Part shown: positions 30,374 through 41,439 of the stretch, in pieces
Position numbering within the stretch: the first letter of the stretch is position 1
Layout of the letters: each line of letters opens with the position of its first letter
NCBI RefSeq assembly: GCF_024166365.1
Contig: NC_064846.1
Span: 27,177,866-27,241,865 of the forward strand
DNA: 64,000 nt
From: Elephas maximus indicus
Lineage: Eukaryota; Chordata; Mammalia; Proboscidea; Elephantidae
Direction of reading: 5' to 3'
Notes under the pieces: model-generated
The model's input: only the letters and a program-made list of their open reading frames with translations
Told to the model about the DNA's origin: nothing
Databases searched by the model: none
Program-made: the position numbers and the translations under genes

Positions 30374-30603
30374 GCCAAGTGAGCAGCGAGAACAGTGACC
30401 CAATGGTAGTGACTAACTTTCCATAAGCTACAGAAGACCTTCATAGTTGCAAACATAGGGGCCGGACAGGGAAGAAACAACTAACGAGACCTGGAGGAGT
30501 AACTTCCCTGTCCGGCCCCTATGTTTGCAACTATGAAGGTCTTCTGTAGCTTATGGAAAGTTAGTCACTACTATTGGGTCACTGTTCTCGCTGCTCACTT
30601 GGC
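30374..30603. repeat. 101-base inverted duplication inside ERV pol
   Basis: 30374-30474 is the reverse complement of 30503-30603 with a single mismatch (CAATGG against CAATAG), separated by a 28-base spacer. The right arm continues without break from the RNase H relic, so it is probably the original and the left arm the copy. Near-identity contrasts with the roughly 12% LTR divergence, so the duplication should be far younger than the provirus, or it is a cloning or assembly artefact. A transcript would fold into a 100-base-pair hairpin. Confidence 0.92.
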
Positions 30604-31080
30604 CTATAAGTCGGCCCTTTGGTGGCCTTGGGCCACTACTGTATCTTCCTGTTGATGTCCTTTGCAGTGTACCACAGCCAGAGTGGTGGGGAGTGACACC
30701 ACCTCAAGGAGTTGTAAAATCTGTTGGCCGTGTTTGACTTCTTTACTGACCCAATTTAAAAGCTCCCTTTGCTTCCACAAAGTCTGATATACATGTAAAA
30801 CTGACATGTTCTCCGAATCTATATAAATGGTCACTCACTTGGACTTGGCCAGCCGCAAGGCCTAGATCACTGCAACCAGTTCAGCTTTTTGGGCTGAGAT
30901 TCCATTTCAGAGAGTGTTTGCCTCGAGGACCTCAGTGTGGCTGACAACTGCATAGCCCACTCTCTTTTGGCCACCCTCAACGAAGCTACTCTCATCTCTG
31001 AAGATCTCTAAACTGGCATCTCTTAGAGGTTGATTTTGTGGTTCTGGACAGCTGGCATGGACCAGGCCCACCGTCCAGAC
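30604..31080 (-). pseudogene. ERV RNase H domain, decayed
   Basis: Read on the minus strand, the domain starts near 31035 with 'LEIFRDESSFVEGGQKRVGY' (a changed form of the catalytic TDGS block), then 'ISAQKAELVAVI' and, near the end, 'VVHCKGHQQEDTVVAQGHQ', typical of gammaretroviral RNase H. RNase H removes the RNA strand during reverse transcription. In-frame stops near 30910 and 30860 break it. Confidence 0.8.
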
Positions 31081-31199
31081 ACAGTCATGGTGGACAGAGT
31101 TTCCCAGGGACAGAGTGGGAAGAGGGGTGGCTGAATCTGGAGTGGCAGTAGATTGGACTGATGTACTGGGATTACTGACTAGAGAGGTCCAGTATTGAG

Positions 31200-31528
31200 T
31201 TACTCAGTACTCATTCTCTCTTGGGACACTCTCTTTGTCAGTGATCCTCTTGCTCACAATATGTACACCGATTCTCCCCCAGCGAGGGTCAGGGCCAGGC
31301 CTTGCTAGGGTCCACAGGTCTTTTCCTCCTAGGGGGCCTATACCGTTTCTGTACTGTTGCTGATAGGCCAACCTGGTACTTTCTGCCTTTGTATTCTTCC
31401 CTGTTGTTATAGACCTTGAATGCCAGCTCAACGAGGTGTTTGATACTTATAGTTACCCCTCCCTCTATTTTGTAAAGTTGGTTCCGAATATCCGGGGCAC
31501 ACTGTCTTATAAAAATATTATTGACCAC
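31200..31528 (-). pseudogene. ERV gag, capsid C-terminus and nucleocapsid relic
   Basis: 'INDIR'-type capsid end is followed by a basic stretch ('YKGRKYQVGLSATVQKRYRP', then 'RPPRRKRP') and a region that should hold the CCHC zinc knuckle. The cysteines appear to be lost (sequence around 'WGRIGVHIVSKR'). Gag builds the particle and nucleocapsid packages RNA. Sequence continuing into pol is deleted soon after. Confidence 0.6.
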
Positions 31529-32282
31529 GTGAGCATTTGTTGGGTCCTTTGGATCTTGATCCGTATATTGTCTAAAGGCTCTATAACTCTTCGAAGGAAG
31601 GTTGCAGGGTCCTCATCTTTACACTGGTTAATTTCATATACTTTGTTCTAATCTAAGAGCTTACATCTAAGGCTCACTAAAAGACAGTCCTGATATCGGG
31701 TGAGTATTCCACTGTGCGATTGTGGTCCCAGTGGGGTCTTGAAGGGGGAAGATGTCATCGACTGCATCTCTGGTCCATCAAGCATTGTGTCGCCTCTGAG
31801 CTTCCTCTCTGGCCTTGTCTAGAACCATTTTCCTCTCTTCTGTGGGGAGGAAGGTGCTTAAGAGAGATTGACAGCCTGCCCAGGTGGAATCAAAAGAGCT
31901 AAAGATGGCAGTAAATAGTTCTTCTTTGGTTTCTCTTGACATCTTGAGGTATTATTCTTCCAGTTAATTAAGTCTGCTGTACTAAGGGGAACCTGGCCCC
32001 TATTTGCCACTGGAGTTGTTTGGTGGAGGGGATACAGGCTGGGGGCTAGCCCTCCCGGTAAGGTCTGTTCTGGCTTTGCAGCACCTGGGGCCACATTTGT
32101 CCCTCCATAGGGTGTTCCCCCCCTCGTATGGGGCGATCACAATGGAAAATTCCCAGGACATTTGAACTGCCTTTCCTGGTTAATTCTTCACCCTTTCCCC
32201 CAACTTGGCACAGGTCCAGGAGGGACCCACACAAGCTGCTGGAATTGTAAGGTCTATTCATCGCTAACCCTGGCGGCGGCAC
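31529..32282 (-). pseudogene. ERV gag, capsid N-terminal region relic
   Basis: The minus-strand frame near 32094-31858 includes 'PLSTADLINWKNNTSRCQEK', the conserved helix region of gammaretroviral capsid, preceded by Pro-rich sequence as found at the p12/capsid border. Stops and shifts separate this from the downstream capsid end. Confidence 0.7.
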
Positions 32283-33188
32283 AGTAGACTTTCTCTTTTT
32301 CCCACGATTACAACCGAATTTATCTCAGTTCTTTGAAGTACACCTTAAGGGTGAATGCTTTGGAATATTTTTAGGATTATCCCTGTTCCTATACCTACAC
32401 ACTCACATGAAGATACACGGACAAAGAACACGTTTTAAACGCATTCAGACAGAAGGATGCCCCCCCCAACCTAGAGGAGCACTCACCAGACAGACAGACA
32501 ATACCAATGCAAAAAGGACATCCCCTAAACCGAAAACCAAAACCAGGAATTAACCGAAATCAGTGACTGTAAATTAAATTCCCTGTCTGCTGTCAGAGAG
32601 CAGAGATAGAGAGAAAGGGAAAGAGGAAAAGAGTGTTCTGAAAGAAAGATTGTTGCGATGGCAGGGCAACCTCTGAGGGACTTAAATACCTGCTATCAAC
32701 TACCAATTAACCTTGGGTTATCACAGATAGACAAAGAGTGACCTGATACCCTTGGTTTCAGATGTGGTGAGGGACCCCAGCTAGGCTGAGGGTGGGTCCC
32801 AGGGGCCACGACCCCCACTTCCCTTGTTTTACAACCCTTGGGGTAAGGTCTTAGGACTGTGCTGTTGCCACCCTCTTCTTTGCCTAGCTCCCGGGGGGGA
32901 CTGTAACGCCCCTCAGGGGGGATTTTAACCCCCTCTAAGCTGACCAGTAATTTTTTTTTTTTAAGCTGACCAGTGGAACAACCTAGTCCTGTGCGGTTAC
33001 CTTAATTCAGAGGCCTTTCCCATTCAGTTTCCAGTTTCTGTTTCTGAGCTGAGGTGGGGACCCGGCGGACGTCACTCCGGGGCAGGGATCAGGCCACCTG
33101 AAACTCCTTACCGACCAAACGGGGTCAGGGTGCGTTTAAGGGGTTGTGGGGGTCCAGATACTCACTGGCCAGGTTTCGGAGGCCGCAA
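32283..33188 (-). other. ERV leader and 5' gag, unreadable
   Basis: The stretch between the primer site and capsid should hold the packaging leader and matrix. It has C/G-rich patches (32460-32468, 32885-32930) and a T-run at 32951-32962, but I see no matrix motif. Confidence 0.45.
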
Positions 33189-33206
33189 GTCCCGCCAAAG
33201 TCACCA
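33189..33206 (-). other. ERV primer-binding site candidate
   Basis: Just inside the 5' LTR the minus strand reads TGGTGACTTTGGCGGGAC, beginning with the TGG that pairs to the CCA end of a tRNA. It lies 5 bases from the LTR end as I drew it, slightly more than usual. I do not assign the tRNA. Confidence 0.6.
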
Positions 33207-33211
33207 TAATT

Positions 33212-33713
33212 TGTAACTAAATGAGGGTTCTTGTCCTGTCCTATTAGCCAATCGAAATAAGATGGACGCCACACCACCAGTTGCAAGGGAAACAGTGTAA
33301 ATTTATTGTCTGCACAGACAAGGAGCAATGCAGGTTCTAGCAACCATAAGGCCACGTGCTCGCTGTCTGAGGGGGTTGGGGAGCTTTTTATTTCCAATGG
33401 CATCTGGGGGTTGGGTTTGGCACCTGGAACTCTCTGCCCTTAGCCCTCCCATGTCCACATTTGGAGGTCCCGTTGTTGAATCTTATCGGTGATGTTCAGG
33501 TCCAAGGACAGACTGAGGACACAGCTCTTCAGATCCTGAACATGCACCAAAATCATGGTTTGCGCATGTGCAGGATTCTGGCACCAAATTCAAACTGTGG
33601 TTATGGCCGTAGCATGGTTGGGCTAAACCACAGTTAGAAGCTGTGGCTTGGCAAGCTGCCAAGGGGAGTGGGGAACCATGGTGGAGCAGGGAGAAGTCTT
33701 GGCGGAGGCTTCA
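33212..33713 (-). repeat. ERV 5' LTR
   Basis: Pairs with 28887-29381. Because the provirus is on the minus strand, this is the LTR that would have driven transcription. The outer end (CA at 33712-33713) is followed by the TTTC target duplication. Confidence 0.9.
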
Positions 33714-33717
33714 TTTC

Positions 33718-33984
33718 TTATATTCCATATAGGACCACATGGTGTTCATCTGCATTTTCCTTTACTTTCCACTGAGTTCCATGTTTCCCAAACTTAAAGA
33801 CCAAAAGTATTTTTTGAATCCCATTCATGCCTTGCTGTGTCATGGAGCAGGGTTGTTTTCCTCTGCTGTGACTTTAGCCTCTTGGTGAGGATGGGTAAGG
33901 CCAGTGGGTGGTGCTTGTCATTAGGGTGAGCCAATGTTCTTTTTAGGGCTTCAAACCAGTTTGTTCCAGTTTGAACCCCTGTTG
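33718..33984. other. No recognised feature
   Basis: Short unplaced flank of the ERV. Confidence 0.3.
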
Positions 33985-34170
33985 ATAATTTGCATTTTCA
34001 ACCCAGGTATACTGAATCATAACCTATAGTTTAACACGATCCCCAGGTGATTATTATATATAATAAATTTTTAGAACCACTGATATACTAGTGGTTCTCA
34101 GAATTGTTCTCTTACTAGCAGTATTAGCATTCCCTAGGAACTTGTTAGAAATGCAAATTCTCAACAGGGG
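33985..34170. mobile_element. MER5/MER20-like hAT fragments
   Basis: Two pieces face each other: 'atactgaatcataacctata', 'ccccaggtgatta' and 'agaaccactga' (about 34006-34084) in one orientation, then 'agtggttctcagaattg' and 'cttgttagaaatgcaaattc' (about 34090-34163) in the other. These are typical end pieces of small hAT elements; the inverted pairing may reflect nested insertions. Confidence 0.6.
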
Positions 34171-35110
34171 TTCAAACAGCACTGAATGGGTTGGAAGGCC
34201 TGGTTCTTCTGAGGCTAGAGGCAAGCACCTTCACCTTTAGCGGAACCAACAGAGGCAAGGTCTTCTGGGAAGGTCTCCTAGTACTGGCACGTGGGAGGTG
34301 GAGGATCCGGGCATACGCCAATAGGCACAGTATCTACCCGAAGTTTGTTCCAAGGATAGTTACATGCCACAGAAGTCTGGCTCGTTTGATGGTCAACGCT
34401 TTAATGAATGCTGTCAATCAAAAAGCATGCTGCTTGCCCATGAGCCAGTTTACTATTGACTTCCTGAAATGATTTCTTTGGCTATCCAGTCGCCAAACAG
34501 AATTCCATATTAGAGACCATATTGAAAATACTGTTTTTTGTAAGATGGTGAAATTGGCCCATCTGTTTATCTCCTTGCTTACCTGTAGACATGGAAATGA
34601 TCAGACATGCCCTTCATCATGTTCCAGACTTGTTGCAATGCACTGCACAGGCCAGAGGGTCTCACCTCATTTATTTCTGGAGAGTGTTTCCTCTTACATG
34701 GAAAAGAATAAACTGCCTTGGGAAAAGGTCATAGTCTAGTCACAGTGGTTCGGCCACCCAGACCCAGCTGAGAACAGGAACAGAGGACAGGGAAGTCTGG
34801 ACGATGAGTGGAAAAAGAGATGACTGGGGAGTGGGGTCTGACAGGGGCTAGTACACAACAGCAGCATCAGTGCCTGGATGTCTTAAAAGGGAAAGTATGG
34901 CACCTGCGGAGCTCAGCTCATACTGCTGAAGGACTAGTTGGCAAAGACATTTTCGTCAATGCTTCACCCTTATGCTAGCTCAAAGTATATAGCAGTTTCC
35001 TCATCTTTATTAATACCTTGCTCTGGAAGCCTTGCTCTTGTGAGGATCAAAAGAGATAAAGGTTGTGAAAGTCTTCGCAAATGGGAAAATGCTGTACAAA
35101 TGTAGACACT
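34171..35110. other. Unique-looking sequence
   Basis: No repeat recognised. The frame at 34191-34472 has no known domain. Confidence 0.35.
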
Positions 35111-35114
35111 TGGC

Positions 35115-35205
35115 TAGAAAACCATAGAATCTTAGGATTTAATGAGGCTGTAAAGGTTATCTAGTGCAATCCCCTGCCCTATGCTTGAAGTCCAATCCCC
35201 TGCCC
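35115..35205 (+). mobile_element. Ancient MIR3/L3-like fragment
   Basis: 'catagaatcttaggatttaa' and 'gttatctagtgcaatcccct' match a very old mammalian interspersed repeat. 'aatcccctgccct' appears twice, a small local duplication. Confidence 0.5.
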
Positions 35206-35929
35206 TGTCACTAGTATATTTATATGAAGATTTACAGTGATGAGCATTAATTGGGAAGTGATTCAGTCATCCAGCAAATATTCAACAAATATTTATTAAG
35301 CACCTACTATTTTTCAGATACTGTTCTAGTTGTTATAGATACAAGAGTGAGTGAATCACAAGGCCTCTGCCTTCATACAGTTTATATTTGAGTACAGAGA
35401 GACATATAATAAGTAAACAAAACAATACAGGTAATTTCTGGTAGTGATAAGTGAGGCAGGGATTTAAAACAGGATTATATGATAGAGACTGATGGGGAGA
35501 AACTTTAGATTAGGTAATAAGAAGGTTTCTCTAAGGAGGTGGCAATTACATTTTGTTTTGAATGACAAGAAGGAGCCAGACTGCAAAGACCAAGGAGAAC
35601 AACATCTAGGTTGAGGTGATAGCCTCTGAGGGAGAAAGGTATGTTTGAGGATCCATGAAGAGGGGCATATTTTGTGAGGTAGAGAGAACTATGAGATGAG
35701 ACCACAGAGGTGGCCAGGGGCAAGATTATGAAGGGAATTTTACACAAAAAAACCATTTCTATTTGATTCTAAATGTGATGGGAAACCATTAGAGAGTTTT
35801 CAGCAAGGGAATTCCATAATCAGTTTTGAGTTTTATTAATTGTCCTTGGGCCACTACGTGTTGAGAAAACCATAAATGGGATAAGGGTAGAAACCAGGAT
35901 AGCTGTTAGGAGGCCATAGTCAGGGAGGG

Positions 35930-36060
35930 GTTAACCAGTAAACAAGGTACGCAGGGGCTTAATTGTGTTTACTTACTAATCTCTACTGCACAATTTCACA
36001 TGGGTTTCAGCACATCTTTGATGAAACAGGTAACCCTGTGCATACCTGGCTGTGGTTATT
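35930..36060 (+). mobile_element. Small inverted-terminal-repeat element, relative of the 14.8-kb palindrome
   Basis: It starts 'gttaaccagtaaacaaggta' and ends with sequence roughly complementary ('tgtgcatacctggc'). Its interior 'gcttaattgtgtttacttac' is shared with 14791-14828, after which it runs on into non-palindromic sequence. It looks like a MITE-type non-autonomous element; I do not know its family. Confidence 0.6.
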
Positions 36061-36089
36061 GTACATTTGTTCAAAATTACTGGTTTCTT

Positions 36090-36440
36090 CCTTGCCAGTG
36101 TTCCCTGTAGGCTGAGTACATTTTTCTTCCCTATTAACTTCGGACTTGGCCATGTAACTTGCTTTGGCCAATAAAATGTGAGATGATATAATATATATAT
36201 ACCGCAGAGCAGAAGCTTCACGTGTACTTGTAATGGTTTGGGTCTGCTGTCCTTGAGCTTCTGCTCTCTAACATGAGAACAGCATGGCATTCAGCCTGGG
36301 TCTTTAGCAGACATGTGGTGCTAAGGCCATCCCAGCAGAGCCTAGCCAAACTGCAACCCTTGTGTAACTTGAGCAAGAAATACTTATTTCTGGAAGCCCT
36401 AGAGATTCTAGGATTGTTTGAGTCTAGCAAACAAACCTTC
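36090..36440 (+). mobile_element. MLT1-like LTR
   Basis: 'ggccatgtaacttgctttgg', 'ccaataaaatgtgag' and, further on, 'catgtggtgctaaggccatc', 'gagattctaggattg' fit the MLT1 class of MaLR LTRs. No target duplication was identified. Confidence 0.65.
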
Positions 36441-36740
36441 TGACTAATGGAGAGGCTACTGAAATAATCTCGAAAAGATATGGGGATGACTTGGACTAGG
36501 ATGGTAGCAGTCAGGATGGTGAGAAGTGGTTAGATTTTACATATATTTTAAAGATAAAACTAAAAAGATTTTGCTGATGTTTGCAGGATGTGGGATGAAA
36601 GAGAAGGATAACAGTCACGTATGACTTCGGAGCAAGTGGGTGAATGGTGAAGACTTGGGCAAGACCAAGTTCCGGGGGGAGAATCAGGAGTTAAATTTTG
36701 GCCATCTTAAATTTGAGATGAGTATTAGAGATCCATATAG

Positions 36741-36998
36741 TGTTTTATTTGTACTTCCCAACAAACCTTTATTTTATTTATTTACTTGTTTTATTTTACT
36801 TTATCTGCAAAAAGGATATATGGTAGTTGACATTAAAAGTACTGGTAAAACCATTAACTCAAGAGGATCCAGAGGGAAAATTATGTTGAGAAATTCTGGC
36901 AGAGGAAAACTACTACAATTCAATACAATTAGTTTTCAGCTTCTTAGTAACTACAATTAAGAGGCAAAAGCAGTGAGTTATAGGCTGCAGAGTGGAGT
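36741..36998. other. No recognised feature
   Basis: T- and A-rich sequence; nothing recognised. Confidence 0.3.
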
Positions 36999-36999
36999 C

Positions 37000-37178
37000 C
37001 TGGTGCTTGGCCAGGCACATTGTGAATGGTGACCTCTGGAGCTGTGCAACTCAGCAGCCCTGTCCAGGGCCTACCCTAAGAAATTCTAATTGAACTCTTA
37101 CAGGGTGGGGCTGGCATCTGAATATTTTTAATATTAGGTGATTCAAATGTGCAGCCATAGTTGAGAACTACTAGTTTT
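37000..37178 (+). mobile_element. MER5A-like hAT transposon
   Basis: 'agaaattctaattgaactct', 'ggtggggctggcatctgaat', 'ggtgattcaaatgtgcag' and 'agttgagaactactag' give the right half of MER5A in sense. Confidence 0.75.
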
Positions 37179-39830
37179 GTAGAAGAAAGTATACCCATTG
37201 ATATGGAAAGATAAACTTGTTCCTGAGCTCTAATTAAATTTGTTGCAGTCATCTTTATGCAAGGGGCATTGAGCTATGTAATGAATGATGCTATGGACAG
37301 CATTTTCACACAAGATACAGAAGTCTTCCTCCTTTGCTACTTATTATATGTACCCTCAGTAAGAGCTAAGGTTGTGTTAAAATTACAGTTGTGTAAACAC
37401 AGGTCTCTAGGAGCCAGAGCAAAGAGTTATGCAGCATTGGGGCAGTCTGGCTTAGTAGAGTAAAAACACTTGGAGAATCATGTAGAAGGAGGAGTTAGTG
37501 AGATCCTCATGAAAACCAGTAGTTTCAGCAAGTCTTTGCTCAGTTTGGCCATCTAGCCACTCAGGAAGATTCCTTGGGGGGCTGAGGTTTTTTGTCTTTT
37601 CTTTTCCCCTAACTGAGGCTTGCCTGTGGTTGGACATGGAACAGTTTGGGTCCTTCTCTTCCCTTTTAGTTTTGTCACTATCATGCTTTCCAATGCCAAA
37701 CAGGTTTTTCCTTTGGGGGAAGACACTTAGGCACAGAGTGAAATTAAGAAATAATGTAATGATGATGGCGGCAATTCTTTGCGCAGCCTAAGAGCAGTTG
37801 GCTGCTAATTGTGGAGTGGTAATAAGGGGGACCCTCGGCCATAAGGTTTGCATTTGGAACACCTGTAGTTTTCATTTAACACCATGGATCATTAAACTGC
37901 TGCTCAGAATGGCCTTATTAAAACAAACAGAGTTGCACTGTTTTATGCTTGTGTTATGTTGGAGCGAACAGATCAGATGCAAACAAAGAGATCTTGTAAA
38001 AAAGGAAAAAAAAAAAAGACATCCTAAGCATATTCTAAAGGTGCTATCTCATGAAACCAAACCTAGCTAGGTAATGTTCTGCCTTTGTGAAGCTGAAAAT
38101 GGTTGAACTTGTTGGATTTTGCCTTATAGCCCTCTTGCTGGGGCTAAGAGGCATGCCAAGCCTGGGTGATGAGTCTTCTATATGGCAGGCCCTCACTGAA
38201 ATCACTGTCAGGCTTTAAAACTGGCATTTCAGATGGGTTCCTTTTCCTGAAAGAAAACAAAATGCACTATCCTTTGTAATGTGAAAATAGGCTTCTGGTA
38301 AGAAGAGCTTTCTGGAGATTTCCTAGCATTGGGATTGTGGTTCTCTGTCATCCACACTCTCATACTGATTTCCCCTTAATGTTTCATCACACATTTGTGA
38401 GATGGCTAATTAAAATTAGATACTGAGTTTGTGTCTAGGGTCAGGGCGTAGACTAAAGTTGGGATGCTGTTTTCTTTGTTTGAAAATAATTGGCCTTTTG
38501 TGGAGAGATTTTCTAATTATTTGTCAAAGAATTTTTCGGATCCTTCTGGATACAAGAGCCTGGAAGACGTAGTTTGGATAGGAACATGTGAGTGTTTTTA
38601 CATACTTTTTTAATGCTCTTTAGAGAATGATAAGGAAGAATGTACGAGATTGCAAGCAAGCAAGCAAGCAAGCGTTTGATTCATCAGCATTACGTTCCAT
38701 GTGTGGATTAATCTTTTCCATAATTGCATGAATTTACAACCGTAAGCGACACTTTCTTATCCAATTCTGTGTAGGAATCGCTTTATGGACATTTGTGACC
38801 TTGACTTTATTAAAGGACAAGAGCGTTCCATGTGCCCTCCTGTGATATAATGACACAGTCCCAAGTGGTCTTCAGACTGGAAAAGAGATTTTGGCAAGGG
38901 CAGCTTCATGGCCATCTGAATTATAGTTACCAGAAAGAACAGTGGAAGCAACTATGTGAATCTTGAGCAAATGAATTTGGTTTGCAGTACATGCCATGTA
39001 ATTGTCTTGTCTCTCCTGTAAGGTACCACTTGCTAAGGTCCCTTTTCCCTGACCCCAGTTTCCTGGCTTTGTTATCTGTTGTCAGGTCAATCCTTAAAGC
39101 CAAGTTTGTTCTTGGTGTTCATCCCCACTGCTGCCTTAATTTTTCTCCCCTTAATGAGTCAGCCCTCCCACTGTTTCCCACCCTGTACATTCTCTTTCAG
39201 GTTCCCAGGCACCTTCACCTTTTTTCTATTCCACCTCTAAGAGTGGATGGGGAACATGCGAGGAAAATGACCGATACAGCTCAAAGCACCACTGCTGCAG
39301 GAAACCTGACCTTAAGCTAATGAGATGAAGCCCTACCTTTGGATGTTTAGGTATCTGTTCACTGGGAGTGAGGTTGAAGACAAGAGCAGGATGGGACATT
39401 TTAGTTCCTTCTCATTATATTCTGAGATCAAATCACAAGTGAGAGACCCTTTTCTGTGTTCTCTTGCTAGTCTCAGCTTGGATAATGTAGGCTCTCAATC
39501 CTTATTTTTGAATGGTTGGAAAAATGAATGGGCAGGAGGACCTTTACAGACCTCTTTCCTCACAGTGGTAGCTCTTCCTACTTATAAGTTAGACCCTGGA
39601 CATAAAGGTCTCTATGCAGGGGAGTATTATGCTGCCCAGAGCATTGTCCAGACTTCCTACTTGTCAGGGTTCAGTGAAACGTACTTCTTTGCTTAGCATT
39701 ATGGCCCACAAGATGCAACTGATTCCTATTTGACCATAGTTTAAGAAGATTGGGAAGAAGCCAGCATTCTCTGAAGGAGAAGCTTGTCCTTAAACCCACT
39801 TTCAGATTGCCTTAATCCAGCCTTGCCAAT
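37179..39830. other. 2.65 kb of unique-looking sequence
   Basis: The longest stretch without a repeat that I recognise. It contains a (GCAA)n repeat at 38652-38674 and several AT-rich blocks (for example around 38400-38530). Short frames at 37257-37463, 37798-38070, 38982-39320 and 39325-39696 show no domain, and I found no exon-like pattern. Confidence 0.4.
38652..38674. repeat. (GCAA)n microsatellite
   Basis: Five to six uninterrupted GCAA units. Confidence 0.85.
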
Positions 39831-39831
39831 A

Positions 39832-40152
39832 TAGGCAGTCCTGGGTAAGAATGCCTGACTTATAGGCAAGTCCTACTTGCCCTTTAATGTCATGTAAATT
39901 TGCCCTCACTTTGAAAAGATTGAACCAACCCATAACCAAAACAAAGTCTTCACCACAATTATCTTTACTCGCTGCACATGCAGCTTTTAAATCATTGATT
40001 TCACTATTCTTGCACTAAAGTAAGACTAAATAAGAGCTGTGTGCACTTGTTCCAACTTACCTACAAATTCTTTTCTATTTTTTTCCTTACCTACAAATTC
40101 ATAAAGACACACTCAGGAAGGGATCACGTTTGTAATCCGGGAACTGCCTGTA
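39832..40152 (+). mobile_element. Tigger-type MITE
   Basis: About 320 bases bounded by inverted ends: 'taggcagtcctgggtaagaa' at the left, and at the right 'gtaatccgggaactgcctgta', its approximate reverse complement. Bordering TA dinucleotides fit Tc1/mariner insertion. The interior repeats 'ttacctacaaattc' twice. A related right end is at 26758-26773. Confidence 0.72.
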
Positions 40153-40687
40153 ATCTAATTGATTTAACCCACTCCATTTTCAACAGACCTTATTATGCCT
40201 ACTTGGATTCCAGATATAATGGAAAGAATCCATGTGAGTTTTACTTCTGATTTTTACATGCATGGTGACTGATTAATTTTACTGTTGGCCTGTTTCTTTC
40301 AGGCTCTGAGTCCTTAGCTTCAAGCTAACTTGCATCGTTTAAAAATTGCAAAGCTTAGACACACATGTGCACCCATGTGTAAAAACATAAACACACATGC
40401 GTGTGCACACGCGCATACACAATCCTCTCCGAGGCAGCCCAGGCCCAGCCTCAGCCCCATGACTCTACTCCAGGTTTCTTATCTATAAGGCATGACTTCG
40501 TTACAGGAACAAGTGTTCAAACACTCAAGCCATTGTTGTTACCTTCCCCATGTGTTACTCATCACTTCTGCTTGAAAATTTCCAGGCCATTTGGCATATG
40601 TTTTGCTGAATTCTGAGAAAAATCCTGCTTCTAGGAGTTACTGATTACCTCCAAAAGACATGTAAATAAGGTGTGTGTTTGTCCCTG
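40153..40687. other. No recognised feature
   Basis: Unplaced sequence with an imperfect CA-rich patch (40357-40420). Confidence 0.3.
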
Positions 40688-40688
40688 C

Positions 40689-40850
40689 GGGAAACCCTGG
40701 AGGCATAGTGGTTAAGAGTTCAGCTGCTAACCAAAAAGGTTGGCAGTTTGAACCCACCAGGTGCTCCTTGGAAACCCTATGGGGCAGTTCTACTCTGTCC
40801 TGTAGGGTCGCTATGAGTCCAAATCGACTTGATAATGACGGGTTTGGTTT
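40689..40850 (+). mobile_element. AfroSINE, sense, short form
   Basis: Complete from 'ggaaaccctggaggcatagt' to 'gacgggtttggttt'. Confidence 0.96.
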
Positions 40851-41438
40851 ATTGTTTGTGTCCATGACTTTTTTTTATTTTTAAAGTACTGCAAGAACGA
40901 TTGTTTTTAGACAGTGCCCTGTAGAGAAAATGAAGTATTAGATTATTCATTTTTTATCACCCATTTACTCATTCCTGGCAGACCTTGAGCTGGACATCTA
41001 GGTTACAGTGGAGAACCAAGCAGACATGGTTTATGCCCTCAGGCTCCTGGGGGTACCTGTTTATTCCCCTCTGCTTTGGGAGAAAGGGTTGAAAAGCATT
41101 GCTAACTGAGAAGTGAATTTCCTCTAAAACAAGCATGCTGCCTTTGCATTATTCCTCAAAAGGAAACAGACTGGGGGAGCAAAATTCAGATGCAATACCC
41201 CATTCTCATTTGGAATCATTAGAATAGAAGAACGTTTCTATTGATGACAAGCTTAATTTATAGTATCATTTTTCGAGAACTGTTTTATTTCTTTCAAACG
41301 TATGTAATGGGTTGACTGCAGAAAGAATATGGGTAGGTAGATGTCCTGCAATGTCTGTGATGAATAGATAATTATTTTTAATAATAAATAATATATATTA
41401 TTATACAATGTCTATAGTAAGTAGAATAGGTATAAACC
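40851..41438. other. Mostly unplaced; possible old L1 piece
   Basis: Around 40955-41060, 'ggttacagtggagaaccaag' and 'tttatgccctcaggctcctg' resemble the old L1 3' region seen at 35270 and 49090. The rest is AT-rich and unplaced. Confidence 0.35.
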
Positions 41439-41439
41439 C

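Larger units (their letters stand above)
28887..33713 (-). mobile_element. Endogenous retrovirus, gammaretrovirus-like (class I), decayed
   Basis: Two related LTRs (28887-29381 and 33212-33713) bracket about 3.8 kb with gag- and pol-derived pieces on the minus strand. TTTC occurs at 28883-28886 and 33714-33717, a 4-base duplication as left by class I retroviruses. The internal part is about half of a normal provirus: protease and most of reverse transcriptase are missing, and no env was recognised. All frames carry stops. The LTRs differ by roughly one base in eight over the first 195 bases by eye, so the insertion is old. The locus cannot make virus. Confidence 0.9.
35270..36740 (+). mobile_element. 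Ancient L1 3' end (L1ME/L1MC-like), twice interrupted
   Basis: In order: 'aatatttattaagcacctac', 'tgaatcacaaggcctctgcc', 'ggtttctctaaggaggtggc', 'agggaattccataatcag', then after the fold-back and MLT1 insertions 'gacttggactaggatggtag', 'gtggttagattttacatata' and 'tgatgtttgcaggatgtgg'. This is one old LINE 3' region broken at 35930-36060 and about 36090-36440. Confidence 0.6.

Noticed and set aside
33125..33403. 92-codon minus-strand frame across the ERV LTR border
   Set aside because: It spans LTR, primer site and leader, so it cannot be gag; it is a chance frame.
36640..36960. 106-codon frame after the old L1 3' end
   Set aside because: The first half lies in ancient L1 3' UTR sequence and the second in A/T-rich DNA; no coding signal.
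38652..38674. Direct repeats considered as CRISPR or other array
   Set aside because: It is a plain GCAA tetranucleotide microsatellite; the genome is mammalian and there are no spacers.
39325..39696. 123-codon frame
   Set aside because: No domain, no upstream promoter or splice context; length is within chance expectation for a 64-kb window.
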